From Prinsepia uniflora (lineage: Eukaryota; Streptophyta; Magnoliopsida; Rosales; Rosaceae), in the NCBI GenBank assembly GCA_032719365.1, contig CM064868.1, positions 13,798,235 to 13,862,234 of the forward strand: a stretch of 64,000 nucleotides of DNA, read 5' to 3'. Under the pieces are notes generated by a model, which worked only from the letters and a program-made list of their open reading frames with translations, made no database searches and had not been told where the DNA came from. This document shows, piece after piece, positions 34,372-45,335 of this stretch. Position numbers and translations under genes: made by a program. Position 1 is the first letter of the stretch; each line of letters begins with the position of its first letter.

Positions 34372-34733
34372 AGTGCATTTTTTTTGTGGTAGCTTAGGAT
34401 TGACATAATTGCACGCTTTTTGAGGTTTTCCACTTTATGTCGTACCTATGCGTACCGTTTTTTCAATGATGGTTTGATGAATGGGTTTTGGATTTGGAAT
34501 ATGAAATCGGGCACGAGACCCATTTGATTGGAAACCCTTGGACTTGAAGTCCATTTGATTTCACGAGAATCCGGGTTATAGGCCCTTTTGAGTTATACGA
34601 TCGGGCCGAGGGCCCTGTTGGTTTATGAATTCGGTCTTGAGGCCCAGTTGGTTGTAATATCGGGCTTGAGACACCGTTGGTTGTGAAATCGGGCTTGCGG
34701 CCCCTTTGATTTTTGGTTTCGGGCTTGAGCCCC
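34372..34733 (+). mobile_element. LTR 'A', second piece, with leader repeats
   Basis: Continuation of 30073-31426 after solo LTR B. From about 34500 it is a run of roughly 30-bp units with GGGC(T/C)NNAG(G)NCCC cores (for example CGGGCTTGAGACCC, CGGGCCGAGGGCCC). The last five bases, gcccc, are the target duplication of the element at 34734. Confidence 0.75.
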
Positions 34734-35243
34734 TGTAATGACCCGTCCCGAATATCGGGATTGAATATTAATTAATTACGAATTAGAATGACTATCGGGG
34801 ATTCGTTGAGTGAAATCGGACGAAACGTGCAAAATGACCGTTTTGCCCCTGGCGTGGGCAAAATGTTGACTTTTAGTTCGGGCGGTCAAATGGACTTTGA
34901 TCGATGACTGTGACGTAGTTCGGGACGTCACGAGTTCATAGACAGGTGGCACGTTCAATTCCGACATTCGTAGAGAAAGTTATGATGTTCGGAAGTTGAG
35001 GGGTATATTGGTAATTTGGCATAGTAGGGGCCAAATGTTGACTTTTTGGCCGGGAAGTCCAACGGACGAGGGCCAAGGACCGTTACGTAGGTCTCGTCGA
35101 TACGAATCCAACGACAGGCGGCATGCCGAAATCGGAGATTCGACGACGAAGTTATGGTCACGGAATCGGGCTCGATTAACCGAACGAACCGGGAATAAAA
35201 TAATATTTTAATAATGAACAGTACCCGGTGACTGAGCACACTT

Positions 35244-35269
35244 GGATGAGTGACAAGTGTCACTCATCC
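35244..35269. repeat. Conserved U3 palindrome, LARD 5' LTR
   Basis: Perfect, arms GGATGAGTGACA and TGTCACTCATCC around AG, 510 bp from the LTR start. Confidence 0.9.
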
Positions 35270-37588
35270 CTTAAAATCAGGCACAAAACATGGATCCATG
35301 ATTTTGGGGGAGACCTAATTATTATGTTTTATTATATTAAATTAATTAATTAATCCTAATTTCCATTAACCTCCCATATTTTCTTCAACCGTGTACAACC
35401 CACAAATCAGTTTTCTCCCAACCTCCAATTCTCTTCCATTTCTGAACCAAAGTGTGAGCATTTGAGAGTGAATTGAACTGGGAAAAACGAGGGATTAATT
35501 GAGAGCTGAGGACTGGGATATCGGGTTTTAGAAAATTTGGAGGAAAAATCGAATTGGTCGAATTGAGCTGTGATGATCGAATTGGACATTGGAAATAGCT
35601 TCCTGAGGTTGAGACGAGTTGTTTCAAATCAAAAACGAGAGGAATTCATGCCCAATTGGCTCTGAACGGGTTTGGTAACAGTGGGAGATATCGAGCTTGA
35701 GTCGTGATCAATGCGTGATCAAACGACGAAATTGAGGTGGGGAAACAATTCCTCATGGTCCATTGATGCTTCTGGGTTCGTCAATTGGGAGGAATCAGTG
35801 GCCAAGGTGGAAACTCCATGGTTGCACACTGTTCGGATGTTCGAGTTTGAGTCGTGAGGATTGAGCAATGATTTGATCCAATTGAGTTGGGGGAAAGGTT
35901 TACCTGTGATCAATGAAGCTTCCTGATGAATCAATTTGGGGAAATCTTGTGGAATTGAGGTAATTCGACTGATGAACAGTGGCCGGAGGTTCTTCGATTG
36001 TTCATCCTTGATCGTGAGGATTGAGGTAATGTTTCAAGTAATTAAGGTTACAGAACCCTAATTGAACTTATAACGAAACTAACTGGATGCTCAATTGATG
36101 AAAACAGTGTGGAATTGACTGAAAACCAGCCGGGTCTGATCGCGGGTTGAACGACCCGTTTACCAGACAAACGGGCTTGAACGACGACACTGTAGCTGGC
36201 GCGTGGGTTTCACGCGCAGCCACTCACGGCGGCGCGTGAGGGCGCGTCCGGCCTAGTCTCAAGGTGAGGTCAACATGACTTTTGATCCTCTCAGTGTAAC
36301 GAACATTTTGACGTTGATTTCGGTGAAATCGGATATTGTTTCGATAATGTTCCGCGTATCCGAAGTTTTGTTTTACGAGTTAAATACGTATTTAAATTCC
36401 GGAAAAATTGGGGAAAATTATATGATGTATTTTGAGATGTTAGTAACCCTCTATAATGATTTTGGGCAGGAGTTGTGATTTCCAGATTCTACGGAAAAAC
36501 GTGCAGCTCGGAAACGAACCGTTTTGAACGGTGTGTGTGAGTGGACTTTTGATTTTCTAACTGTGATGCATGCATATATGGTTTAAAATGCTTATTTATA
36601 TGGTTTTCTATGATTTGACATGATTGATGCTTCGATTCGGTGATTTCTCGATTTTCTCGGTTTTATGATTATTATATTATTATATTCTGACACGCTTTTC
36701 GAGAAATCATGAAATTGGTTAAAAATGATATTGTGGGCGTGAGAACCCAAGTAAATAATGATTTTGACTCGGATTTGGAGTTACATGTGAATTTGATGAT
36801 TTTTGGTATCCTCGTGATTTTGTGATTATTTTAATCAGTCTTTCGGACACGTTTTACGAGGAACGTGCAAATGATGTTTTGGGCTAAGCCCGGATTGAAA
36901 ACGATGTTTTGACTCGGGTTATGAGTCAGGAAGTTGAAAATGATATTTGGACTCGGATTATGAGTCAGTGATTGATTTCATGGATTTACGTGATCGTGGC
37001 AACTCGGGTTTACGGTTGCACGGATTTACGTAATATTGATATTTTGGGCTTGAGACCCAATGGAATTGTGATTTTGATTGGATTTGTATTTCCATGTGAC
37101 GACATGATGATATTGATGATTTTCGGATTTATAAAGTAAATCGGGACTTGGGGCTGAGACCCTGTGTTGATATATGATTTGGTTTTTAATGCAACTGTTT
37201 TTCACTGGTTTTTGTGATGGTGATATGTTGCGGATATTTAGGGCTTTCGGGAGAAAATATGTTTTTCCCCGGAGTGCACCCTGGAGATAACGCTCGCCTT
37301 CGGGATGGAAGTGTTTACCCCGAAGAGGTCACGTAGCACGATCTTTGTCTTGCAGCCCAGGGGAGGCTTGACTCAGATCAGATGTGCTGGATTACATGGA
37401 TCGGTAAGTGATGTGTTCACGAGATCCGGATCGTCGGCTGGTGAGGTTTTTCCCAGTGACGGATTGCTGACTGATGATGTGTTCACAGCAGCGGATGCTC
37501 GGATTTTGAGCGGTCCTTGAGCCTATTGATATGCACGCGTTGCAGGGATAAACGTGACTCTAAGCAACAGGATATGGAAATAAGTCCC

Positions 37589-37650
37589 GTGGTTTATGGA
37601 AAATGATTTTGAGGAAACCGTGGTTTATGGAAAATGATTTTGAGGAAACC
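37589..37650 (+). repeat. 31-bp tandem duplication in the LTR
   Basis: Two identical 31-bp units beginning GTGGTTTATGGAAAATG, followed by the start of a third. The 3' LTR has the same pair at about 44288-44349, so the duplication predates insertion. Confidence 0.85.
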
Positions 37651-38098
37651 GTGGTTTAGCGGTTAAAATGATTTAAAGAAATTGTGAACTTTTGAGATGT
37701 TAAACTGATTTGGTGAACATGAGTTTTTGTGGACCATGGGAAAATATGTTTTGATTTTATCGGTCCACTGTTCATACTTGAATGATTTCATACTATTACT
37801 CATGTTTTACGATATGCATGCAAGTTTGTGAAAACTGGAGGGTAAGAATGTATTTTGGTAAATGTTTTTATAAGAAGTCATTTTTGTCCACTCACACCTT
37901 TTCTGTTTTGTTAACCCTTCAGGTCGTGGCGCGTTGATCGAGGCTATTCTAGAGGTGGAGGTATGTGCGGGCACAGGCGCAAAAATTCCCTTGTCTGGCA
38001 GGTATTGAAGGGTAGTTTCGGACTTTCTGTTGACTTGTCAGACGGGAGCAGGACCGGGTACGGTTTTTGACGTCCAGTTGGGACGGGTCCTGTCAAAT

Positions 38099-38110
38099 TG
38101 GTATCAGAGC
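38099..38110 (+). other. Primer-binding site of the non-autonomous element
   Basis: TGGTATCAGAGC, initiator Met-tRNA type, three bases inside the LTR. It is followed by ACTAGGTTG, as in the Tekay element. Confidence 0.92.
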
Positions 38111-41100
38111 ACTAGGTTGCTGATGCTGTTGCCATGCCATACCTCCGGAATGTGAGCCTCGTGCGCGACCTGGTAGTGAGATGGGTATAGTAGGGTATTT
38201 GAGACCTTGTGATGAATCTCGGAATGTAATTGACCTTGGTTTGTGGGTCAGATATTAATTTGTGTAGCTACGGCTTACTAATTGTCGAATCGGTATTCTT
38301 GTGGGTCCTAGGATTTGCTGGATCCAGAGGCTTGGAAGGTAGCACAATTGGGTAGGTTGGACCCAGGATGAGATTATTCTCAGTAATTCCTTGTGCGAAA
38401 TGTGAGTTCCCAACGTCTAGAGTGTGTTGGGGGTATTCCTAGGTATGGAATGTGGTATTGATGTGATTCACCAGCGGTAATTTGCTGGGTGACCGGGTAT
38501 GCCAGGGATGGCGTGGTTGGATGAGTCAAGAATTCGGTTAGGACTCGAGATGAGTCATGGTAATATCTTAAGTCTCAGGAGCTGTCGGGTTTTGAGGGAC
38601 CCTAGGTAGTAATCGCGGAACCTAAGGTGGGATGTTTGGTTCGGAAATGTGTGCTGGCGGGTGGTTTGACTCTTAATGACTTTTCGAAGTCAAGACCGAG
38701 TGACGATTGTGTCAGGTCTAGTCATGTCAGCTTTAGTGGTGGAACTGCAATCCACAGTCGGGGTCGAAGGAATCCCAGAGTGGGGATACAGGGTAGTCGT
38801 ACGAGTACTTGATTCCATTGGATGTGGAGTCTCGATAGTGATGTCTGATGGTTGGGTCTGCACAAGTCTGTGGCAGGCACTCATACCGAGAGTGGTTGTT
38901 GAGAATCGGGGGGGACGTCAGGGGACGTTTCTTTTTCTCACATGAGTTGTCAGGGTGACTGTACCCAGAGTTGTTAGGTGCGAAGGAGGCAGAGTTTCTC
39001 CTATTCGAGCAGAGGTACGGGGTCGTCGCTTGTTATGAGCGGAGATCCAGGGTTGTCAGTGTGCTCATACTGATACTGTTGTCTGTGTACTGGTGTGGGT
39101 GCCGGTGTGGTGCTGACGATGGGTCACGAGTCGGGTTGTGACTTCGTCGAGTTGGGTATGTGTCAGTAACCAGTCCAAGGGGACACGTGGTTGGTGTCCG
39201 AGTCCGATGGTTCCAACGTGGTTGGACCTACGGAATCATGAGAAGTTGTGTTTGAAGAGGATTGCGGGTTTTCCGCATGGGGATTAGGTATTCTGAAGTC
39301 ATCAGGGGTGATTTCTTATTTTCTGCTGGGTGGCAGACAATGTTGGGTTACCTGGCATGGGGAGTGCAGTGAGTTTTGTTTGCATCCACGTAGGATGAAT
39401 ATTGGTGTCATTGTTTTGGATCATCCTTGGTTTTCCCTAGGTGGGATGGCAAGGATAGATACGAGGTAATCAGTAAGGGTGTAAGACCCTATGGTTCCTA
39501 GTTGTTGACTGTGTGGATCCTAGGTGGATCGGGTTTGTGATGTCGTGGACGTTGGGCATTGTGACGATCTAGGATCGTGATGTTCACGGTCGGCTGACGT
39601 CGTAATGGATCTGGGTCGTGATTTCGATGGTCCAGATTGGGTGAGAGTTTATCACTCTTACGTCAGTATGTGAGTCATAAATGACGGGACTGAACTTCTT
39701 TTCGAAGTGGAGCCCCTTATGGTATGTTACTCGAGCGAGTAGGGTTCAGACGGGGTTGAATTTGTTCAGCCTTAGAGTTGTGACGGATGGGATTGGCTTC
39801 CTTATGAAGTCCATCAGATGTAATGTGTTACTCTCTTGAACTGGTAACCGATAGGTTCGGTTTTGGTGTGTCCGAGTGGACGTGAACCAGATTTCGGGTT
39901 TTGGAATCGAATTTCTGGGTGACGATTCAGGATTCGATTCAGGAACTTGAAAGTGGAATACTGGATTTGGGTGCGGAATGATTATTCCAAATGCTAGCTT
40001 ACGGAATAATGATTTCGGATTCGGATTTGGACATGAATTAAAAACTGTGATGTATGGATTTGGATTCGGGATTTCTTACGAAATTGCGGATTCGGATTTG
40101 GTATTGAAACTAGCTGATTGGTGGAGTTTCGATTTTTCTTGCTGGTTTAGGCAAATGGACTCCATTATTGGAACGTGTTTGGCTATGACCTAGGTGGTTG
40201 TAGTCTGGTCAAGGGATAGATGTACGTACCTTGTACGTGGTTTGGGGTACGGTATTTTGCAGACTTGTGGTGGCCGGGGTTGATATGAATCCCGGGAGAA
40301 CTCGATGTTTTTCCCTGTGGACACGTTGATGTGTCATTTTGAGTGTTGTCATTTGGCGAGGTGTGTTGGGTAGCATAGGACAAGGATTGTCGATGTTAGC
40401 AAAACCCTCAGGCTTTTTACTTTTGCCTTACCTGGTTTGGGATCGACCATATTGGTCTATGGGTCGAGTACTAGGGTCCAGCTGTAGGATCATGCTTGGT
40501 GTACGATGTACGGTATCGTATGGACGAGGGTACTTGATACCTAGTGACGGTACGTGGGATGTACCAGTGTTGTGTCGATAAACGTGTTGGTGTTTTGGCT
40601 TAGTTCCAATACCATTGGTTGTGGATGTGAACGTGAACTGGACATTGAACACGATGCACTGGGCAGAGTGATTCTGACGATTACAGTGATTGTTTGAGCA
40701 GGTGCTCTTAGCCAAGGTTGGCAAGTATAACTCTAGTGTTGAGTTGTGTGATTACTGCTAGGCTTGTGTTCAACGTGTTCCAGATGCACCGTCTGATTGA
40801 GTGTGATGACGGTATGCGTATACTCAGGATGAGTGAGTTGGTGGTTGGTGTGACCGCAAGTTGCTTTGCGGCGAGATGTTACCTTGTCGTGACCTTACCA
40901 GCATCTGGGATCGCTGAGGGGGTGACAATTGTGGTAACTACTGTAGGTATTTGTCGCAAGATTGAGTTTGCCCTGCGAGGGGAGATCATGTTGATGATCA
41001 TATGCTACATTGACGGACGTTGTAGTATGATGTGTTGTCACTGATTTAGTACTGATTGGCGCTTTACTAGGGTGGTAAAGCTTGGTAGTGACAGTTTGGC

Positions 41101-41419
41101 TTGTGGTGTCGGCTTGGACTGACTAGTGAATTTGGTGACTCTCTATGAGAGCGAAGATCAGGGTACATTAGTGAGTATGTGGGGCTGTCAAGCTGAAGGA
41201 GTCAGCTTAACGGTGACATTGCCAATTTCTGGTAATCAATTTCATTCGAGGTAGTCGAGTGTAGTCAGTACGACGTGCATCTGTGATGTGACGTCTGAGT
41301 GCAGACGAGTTCTGTGTTGGCTAGTGGGTGTACAGGTGTATACGTGTTGTGTGGCCATTTGTTCTCCACGAGGTAATTGTGGAATACGAATAGTTGGAAT
41401 TTCGGGGACGAAATTCTTT

Positions 41420-41432
41420 AAGGAGGGAAGGT
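41420..41432 (+). other. Polypurine tract of the non-autonomous element
   Basis: AAGGAGGGAAGGT immediately before the 3' LTR. It differs by one base from the tract of the Tekay element. Confidence 0.9.
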
Positions 41433-44400
41433 TGTAATGACCCGTCCCGAATATCGGGATTGAATATTAATTAATTACGAATTAGAATGACTATCGGGGA
41501 TTCGTTGAGTGAAATCGGACGAAACGTGCAAAATGACCGTTTTGCCCCTGGCGTGGGCAAAATGTTGACTTTTAGTTCGGGCGGTCAAATGGACTTTGAT
41601 CGATGACTGTGACGTAGTTCGGGACGTCACGAGTTCATAGACAGGTGGCACGTTCAATTCCGACATTCGTAGAGAAAGTTATGATGTTCGGAAGTTGAGG
41701 GGTATATTGGTAATTTGGCATAGTAGGGGCCAAATGTTGACTTTTTGGCCGGGAAGTCCAACGGACGAGGGCCAAGGACCGTTACGTAGGTCTCGTCGAT
41801 ACGAATCCAACGACAGGCGGCATGCCGAAATCGGAGATTCGACGACGAAGTTATGGTCACGGAATCGGGCTCGATTAACCGAACGAACCGGGAATAAAAT
41901 AATATTTTAATAATGAACAGTACCCGGTGACTGAGCACACTTGGATGAGTGACAAGTGTCACTCATCCCTTAAAATCAGGCACAAAACATGGATCCATGA
42001 TTTTGGGGGAGACCTAATTATTATGTTTTATTATATTAAATTAATTAATTAATCCTAATTTCCATTAACCTCCCATATTTTCTTCAACCGTGTACAACCC
42101 ACAAATCAGTTTTCTCCCAACCTCCAATTCTCTTCCATTTCTGAACCAAAGTGTGAGCATTTGAGAGTGAATTGAACTGGGAAAAACGAGGGATTAATTG
42201 AGAGCTGAGGACTGGGATATCGGGTTTTAGAAAATTTGGAGGAAAAATCGAATTGGTCGAATTGAGCTGTGATGATCGAATTGGACATTGGAAATAGCTT
42301 CCTGAGGTTGAGACGAGTTGTTTCAAATCAAAAACGAGAGGAATTCATGCCCAATTGGCTCTGAACGGGTTTGGTAACAGTGGGAGATATCGAGCTTGAG
42401 TCGTGATCAATGCGTGATCAAACGACGAAATTGAGGTGGGGAAACAATTCCTCATGGTCCATTGATGCTTCTGGGTTCGTCAATTGGGAGGAATCAGTGG
42501 CCAAGGTGGAAACTCCATGGTTGCACACTGTTCGGATGTTCGAGTTTGAGTCGTGAGGATTGAGCAATGATTTGATCCAATTGAGTTGGGGGAAAGGTTT
42601 ACCTGTGATCAATGAAGCTTCCTGATGAATCAATTTGGGGAAATCTTGTGGAATTGAGGTAATTCGACTGATGAACAGTGGCCGGAGGTTCTTCGATTGT
42701 TCATCCTTGATCGTGAGGATTGAGGTAATGTTTCAAGTAATTAAGGTTACAGAACCCTAATTGAACTTATAACGAAACTAACTGGATGCTCAATTGATGA
42801 AAACAGTGTGGAATTGACTGAAAACCAGCCGGGTCTGATCGCGGGTTGAACGACCCGTTTACCAGACAAACGGGCTTGAACGACGACACTGTAGCTGGCG
42901 CGTGGGTTTCACGCGCAGCCACTCACGGCGGCGCGTGAGGGCGCGTCCGGCCTAGTCTCAAGGTGAGGTCAACATGACTTTTGATCCTCTCAGTGTAACG
43001 AACATTTTGACGTTGATTTCGGTGAAATCGGATATTGTTTCGATAATGTTCCGCGTATCCGAAGTTTTGTTTTACGAGTTAAATACGTATTTAAATTCCG
43101 GAAAAATTGGGGAAAATTATATGATGTATTTTGAGATGTTAGTAACCCTCTATAATGATTTTGGGCAGGAGTTGTGATTTCCAGATTCTACGGAAAAACG
43201 TGCAGCTCGGAAACGAACCGTTTTGAACGGTGTGTGTGAGTGGACTTTTGATTTTCTAACTGTGATGCATGCATATATGGTTTAAAATGCTTATTTATAT
43301 GGTTTTCTATGATTTGACATGATTGATGCTTCGATTCGGTGATTTCTCGATTTTCTCGGTTTTATGATTATTATATTATTATATTCTGACACGCTTTTCG
43401 AGAAATCATGAAATTGGTTAAAAATGATATTGTGGGCGTGAGAACCCAAGTAAATAATGATTTTGACTCGGATTTGGAGTTACATGTGAATTTGATGATT
43501 TTTGGTATCCTCGTGATTTTGTGATTATTTTAATCAGTCTTTCGGACACGTTTTACGAGGAACGTGCAAATGATGTTTTGGGCTAAGCCCGGATTGAAAA
43601 CGATGTTTTGACTCGGGTTATGAGTCAGGAAGTTGAAAATGATATTTGGACTCGGATTATGAGTCAGTGATTGATTTCATGGATTTACGTGATCGTGGCA
43701 ACTCGGGTTTACGGTTGCACGGATTTACGTAATATTGATATTTTGGGCTTGAGACCCAATGGAATTGTGATTTTGATTGGATTTGTATTTCCATGTGACG
43801 ACATGATGATATTGATGATTTTCGGATTTATAAAGTAAATCGGGACTTGGGGCTGAGACCCTGTGTTGATATATGATTTGGTTTTTAATGCAACTGTTTT
43901 TCACTGGTTTTTGTGATGGTGATATGTTGCGGATATTTAGGGCTTTCGGGAGAAAATATGTTTTTCCCCGGAGTGCACCCTGGAGATAACGCTCGCCTTC
44001 GGGATGGAAGTGTTTACCCCGAAGAGGTCACGTAGCACGATCTTTGTCTTGCAGCCCAGAGGAGGCTTGACTCAGATCAGATGTGCTGGATTACATGGAT
44101 CGGTAAGTGATGTGTTCACGAGATCCGGATCGTCGGCTGGTGAGGTTTTTCCCAGCGACGGATTGCTGACTGATGATGTGTTCACAGCAGCGGATGCTCG
44201 GATTTTGAGCGGTCCTTGAGCCTATTGATATGCACGCGTTGCAGGGATAAACGTGACTCTAAGCAACATGATATGGAAATAAGTCCCGTGGTTTATGGAA
44301 AATGATTTTGAGGAAACCGTGGTTTATGGAAAATGATTTTGAGGAAACCGTGGTTTAGCGGTTAAAATGATTTAAAGAAATTGTGAACTTTTGAGATGTT

Positions 44401-44794
44401 AAACTGATTTGGTGAACATGAGTTTTTGTGGACCATGGGAAAATATGTTTTGATTTTATCGGTCCACTGTTCATACTTGAATGATTTCATACTATTACTC
44501 ATGTTTTACGATATGCATGCAAGTTTGTGAAAACTGGAGGGTAAGAATGTATTTTGGTAAATGTTTTTATAAGAAGTCATTTTTGTCCACTCACACCTTT
44601 TCTGTTTTGTTAACCCTTCAGGTCGTGGCGCGTTGATCGAGGCTATTCTAGAGGTGGAGGTATGTGCGGGCACAGGCGCAAAAATTCCCTTGTCTGGCAG
44701 GTATTGAAGGGTAGTTTCGGACTTTCTGTTGACTTGTCAGACGGGAGCAGGACCGGGTACGATTTTTGACGTCCAGTTGGGACGGGTCCTGTCA
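41433..44794 (+). repeat. 3' LTR of the non-autonomous element, 3362 bp
   Basis: Identical in length to the 5' LTR. Differences I found are near 44058 (A for G), 44154 (C for T), 44269 (T for G) and 44762 (A for G). Confidence 0.93.
41943..41968. repeat. Conserved U3 palindrome, LARD 3' LTR
   Basis: Same as 35244-35269. Confidence 0.9.
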
Positions 44795-44799
44795 GCCCC

Positions 44800-45335
44800 T
44801 GTTAGTTGTGATATCGGGCTAGAGGCCCAGTTGATTGTGGAATCGGGCTTGAGTCCCAGTTTGGTTTATGAAATGAGAATTCGGGTTTGAGACCCTATTA
44901 AACTGTGAATTTAGGCCGAGGCCTACGAAAGTGGATTTGAATCGGATACGAGGAATCCCGTTGAGATTCGGGTATGAGACCCAGTTAATTTGAGATTTGA
45001 AAGAAAATATTTTGAAAATGTATATACCCTTCATATGAGTTGATTGGTCTCCTCCAGCCGTCGACCTAGAGAGTCACGATCCACTGCCCGGAATAGTATC
45101 CCCTTAGGGAGCACATTCTAGGAATGGGAGTTATGATATGGTCTCGGTCTGGGTCCGGAGACAGCCATCCAGACGTCGTAGATCCTGAATGTTGGACAAG
45201 AGCCTCCAGATGTGGAATTCCGGGGTAGACTCGGAGTGAGACCCCGATTAGTATGCATACTTATATAGATGAATCGTGACAGAAATCGGGGATTAGTTCC
45301 CTAGGGGTTGTGTGCCCCGAGTTGGCATCTCAGGG
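44800..45335 (+). mobile_element. LTR 'A', third piece, 3'-truncated
   Basis: Continues directly from 34733 (after the second gcccc), first as more leader repeats (GGGCTAGAGGCCC, GGGCTTGAGTCCC, GGGTTTGAGACCC) and then as LTR-like DNA. The usual tail (GTCAGACGGGAGCAGG...TGTCA) is missing before the LINE resumes near 45335. The 3' end of LTR A has been deleted, so its TSD partner (gtaag expected) is not seen. Confidence 0.65.

Larger units (their letters stand above)
34734..38095 (+). repeat. 5' LTR of the non-autonomous element, 3362 bp
   Basis: Starts TGTAATGACCCGTCCCG and ends GGACGGGTCCTGTCA. It holds two U3 modules (about 34908-34985 and 35081-35165), the palindrome (35244-35269), an AT-rich TATA-like stretch (about 35325-35355), an acceptor-like CTTCAG|GTCGTGG (near 37918) and the tail GTCAGACGGGAGCAGG (near 38038). 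Confidence 0.93.
38096..41432 (+). other. Interior of the non-autonomous element, no recognisable protein
   Basis: Starts with a 3-base spacer and the primer site, and ends GGGGACGAAATTC...AAGGAGGGAAGGT. The longest open stretches are about 110 codons and show no retroelement motif. G/T-rich plus-strand composition and many GTG/GTT words are apparent. The sequence may be a highly decayed pol or foreign DNA; I cannot tell which. Confidence 0.7.
34734..44794 (+). mobile_element. Non-autonomous LTR element (LARD-like), 10,061 bp, TSD gcccc
   Basis: Two 3362-bp LTRs (34734-38095, 41433-44794) flank a 3337-bp interior. The primer site is at 38099-38110 and the polypurine tract at 41420-41432. The target duplication gcccc (34729-34733, 44795-44799) is perfect. 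No gag, protease, RT or integrase motif is visible in the interior, so the element must depend on proteins from another. Its LTR ends, U3 modules, and the flanks of its primer site and purine tract resemble the Tekay element at 12118-22349. Only four LTR differences were found, so it is recent. Size and structure fit a LARD. Confidence 0.88.

Noticed and set aside
36275..37520. Identical open frames in both LTRs of the non-autonomous element as conserved genes
   Set aside because: Their identity follows from the LTRs being nearly identical. No motif or start context supports coding.
38627..41044. Open frames of 60-110 codons in the interior of the non-autonomous element as possible genes
   Set aside because: They overlap on both strands, show no motif, and are no longer than expected in GT-rich DNA.
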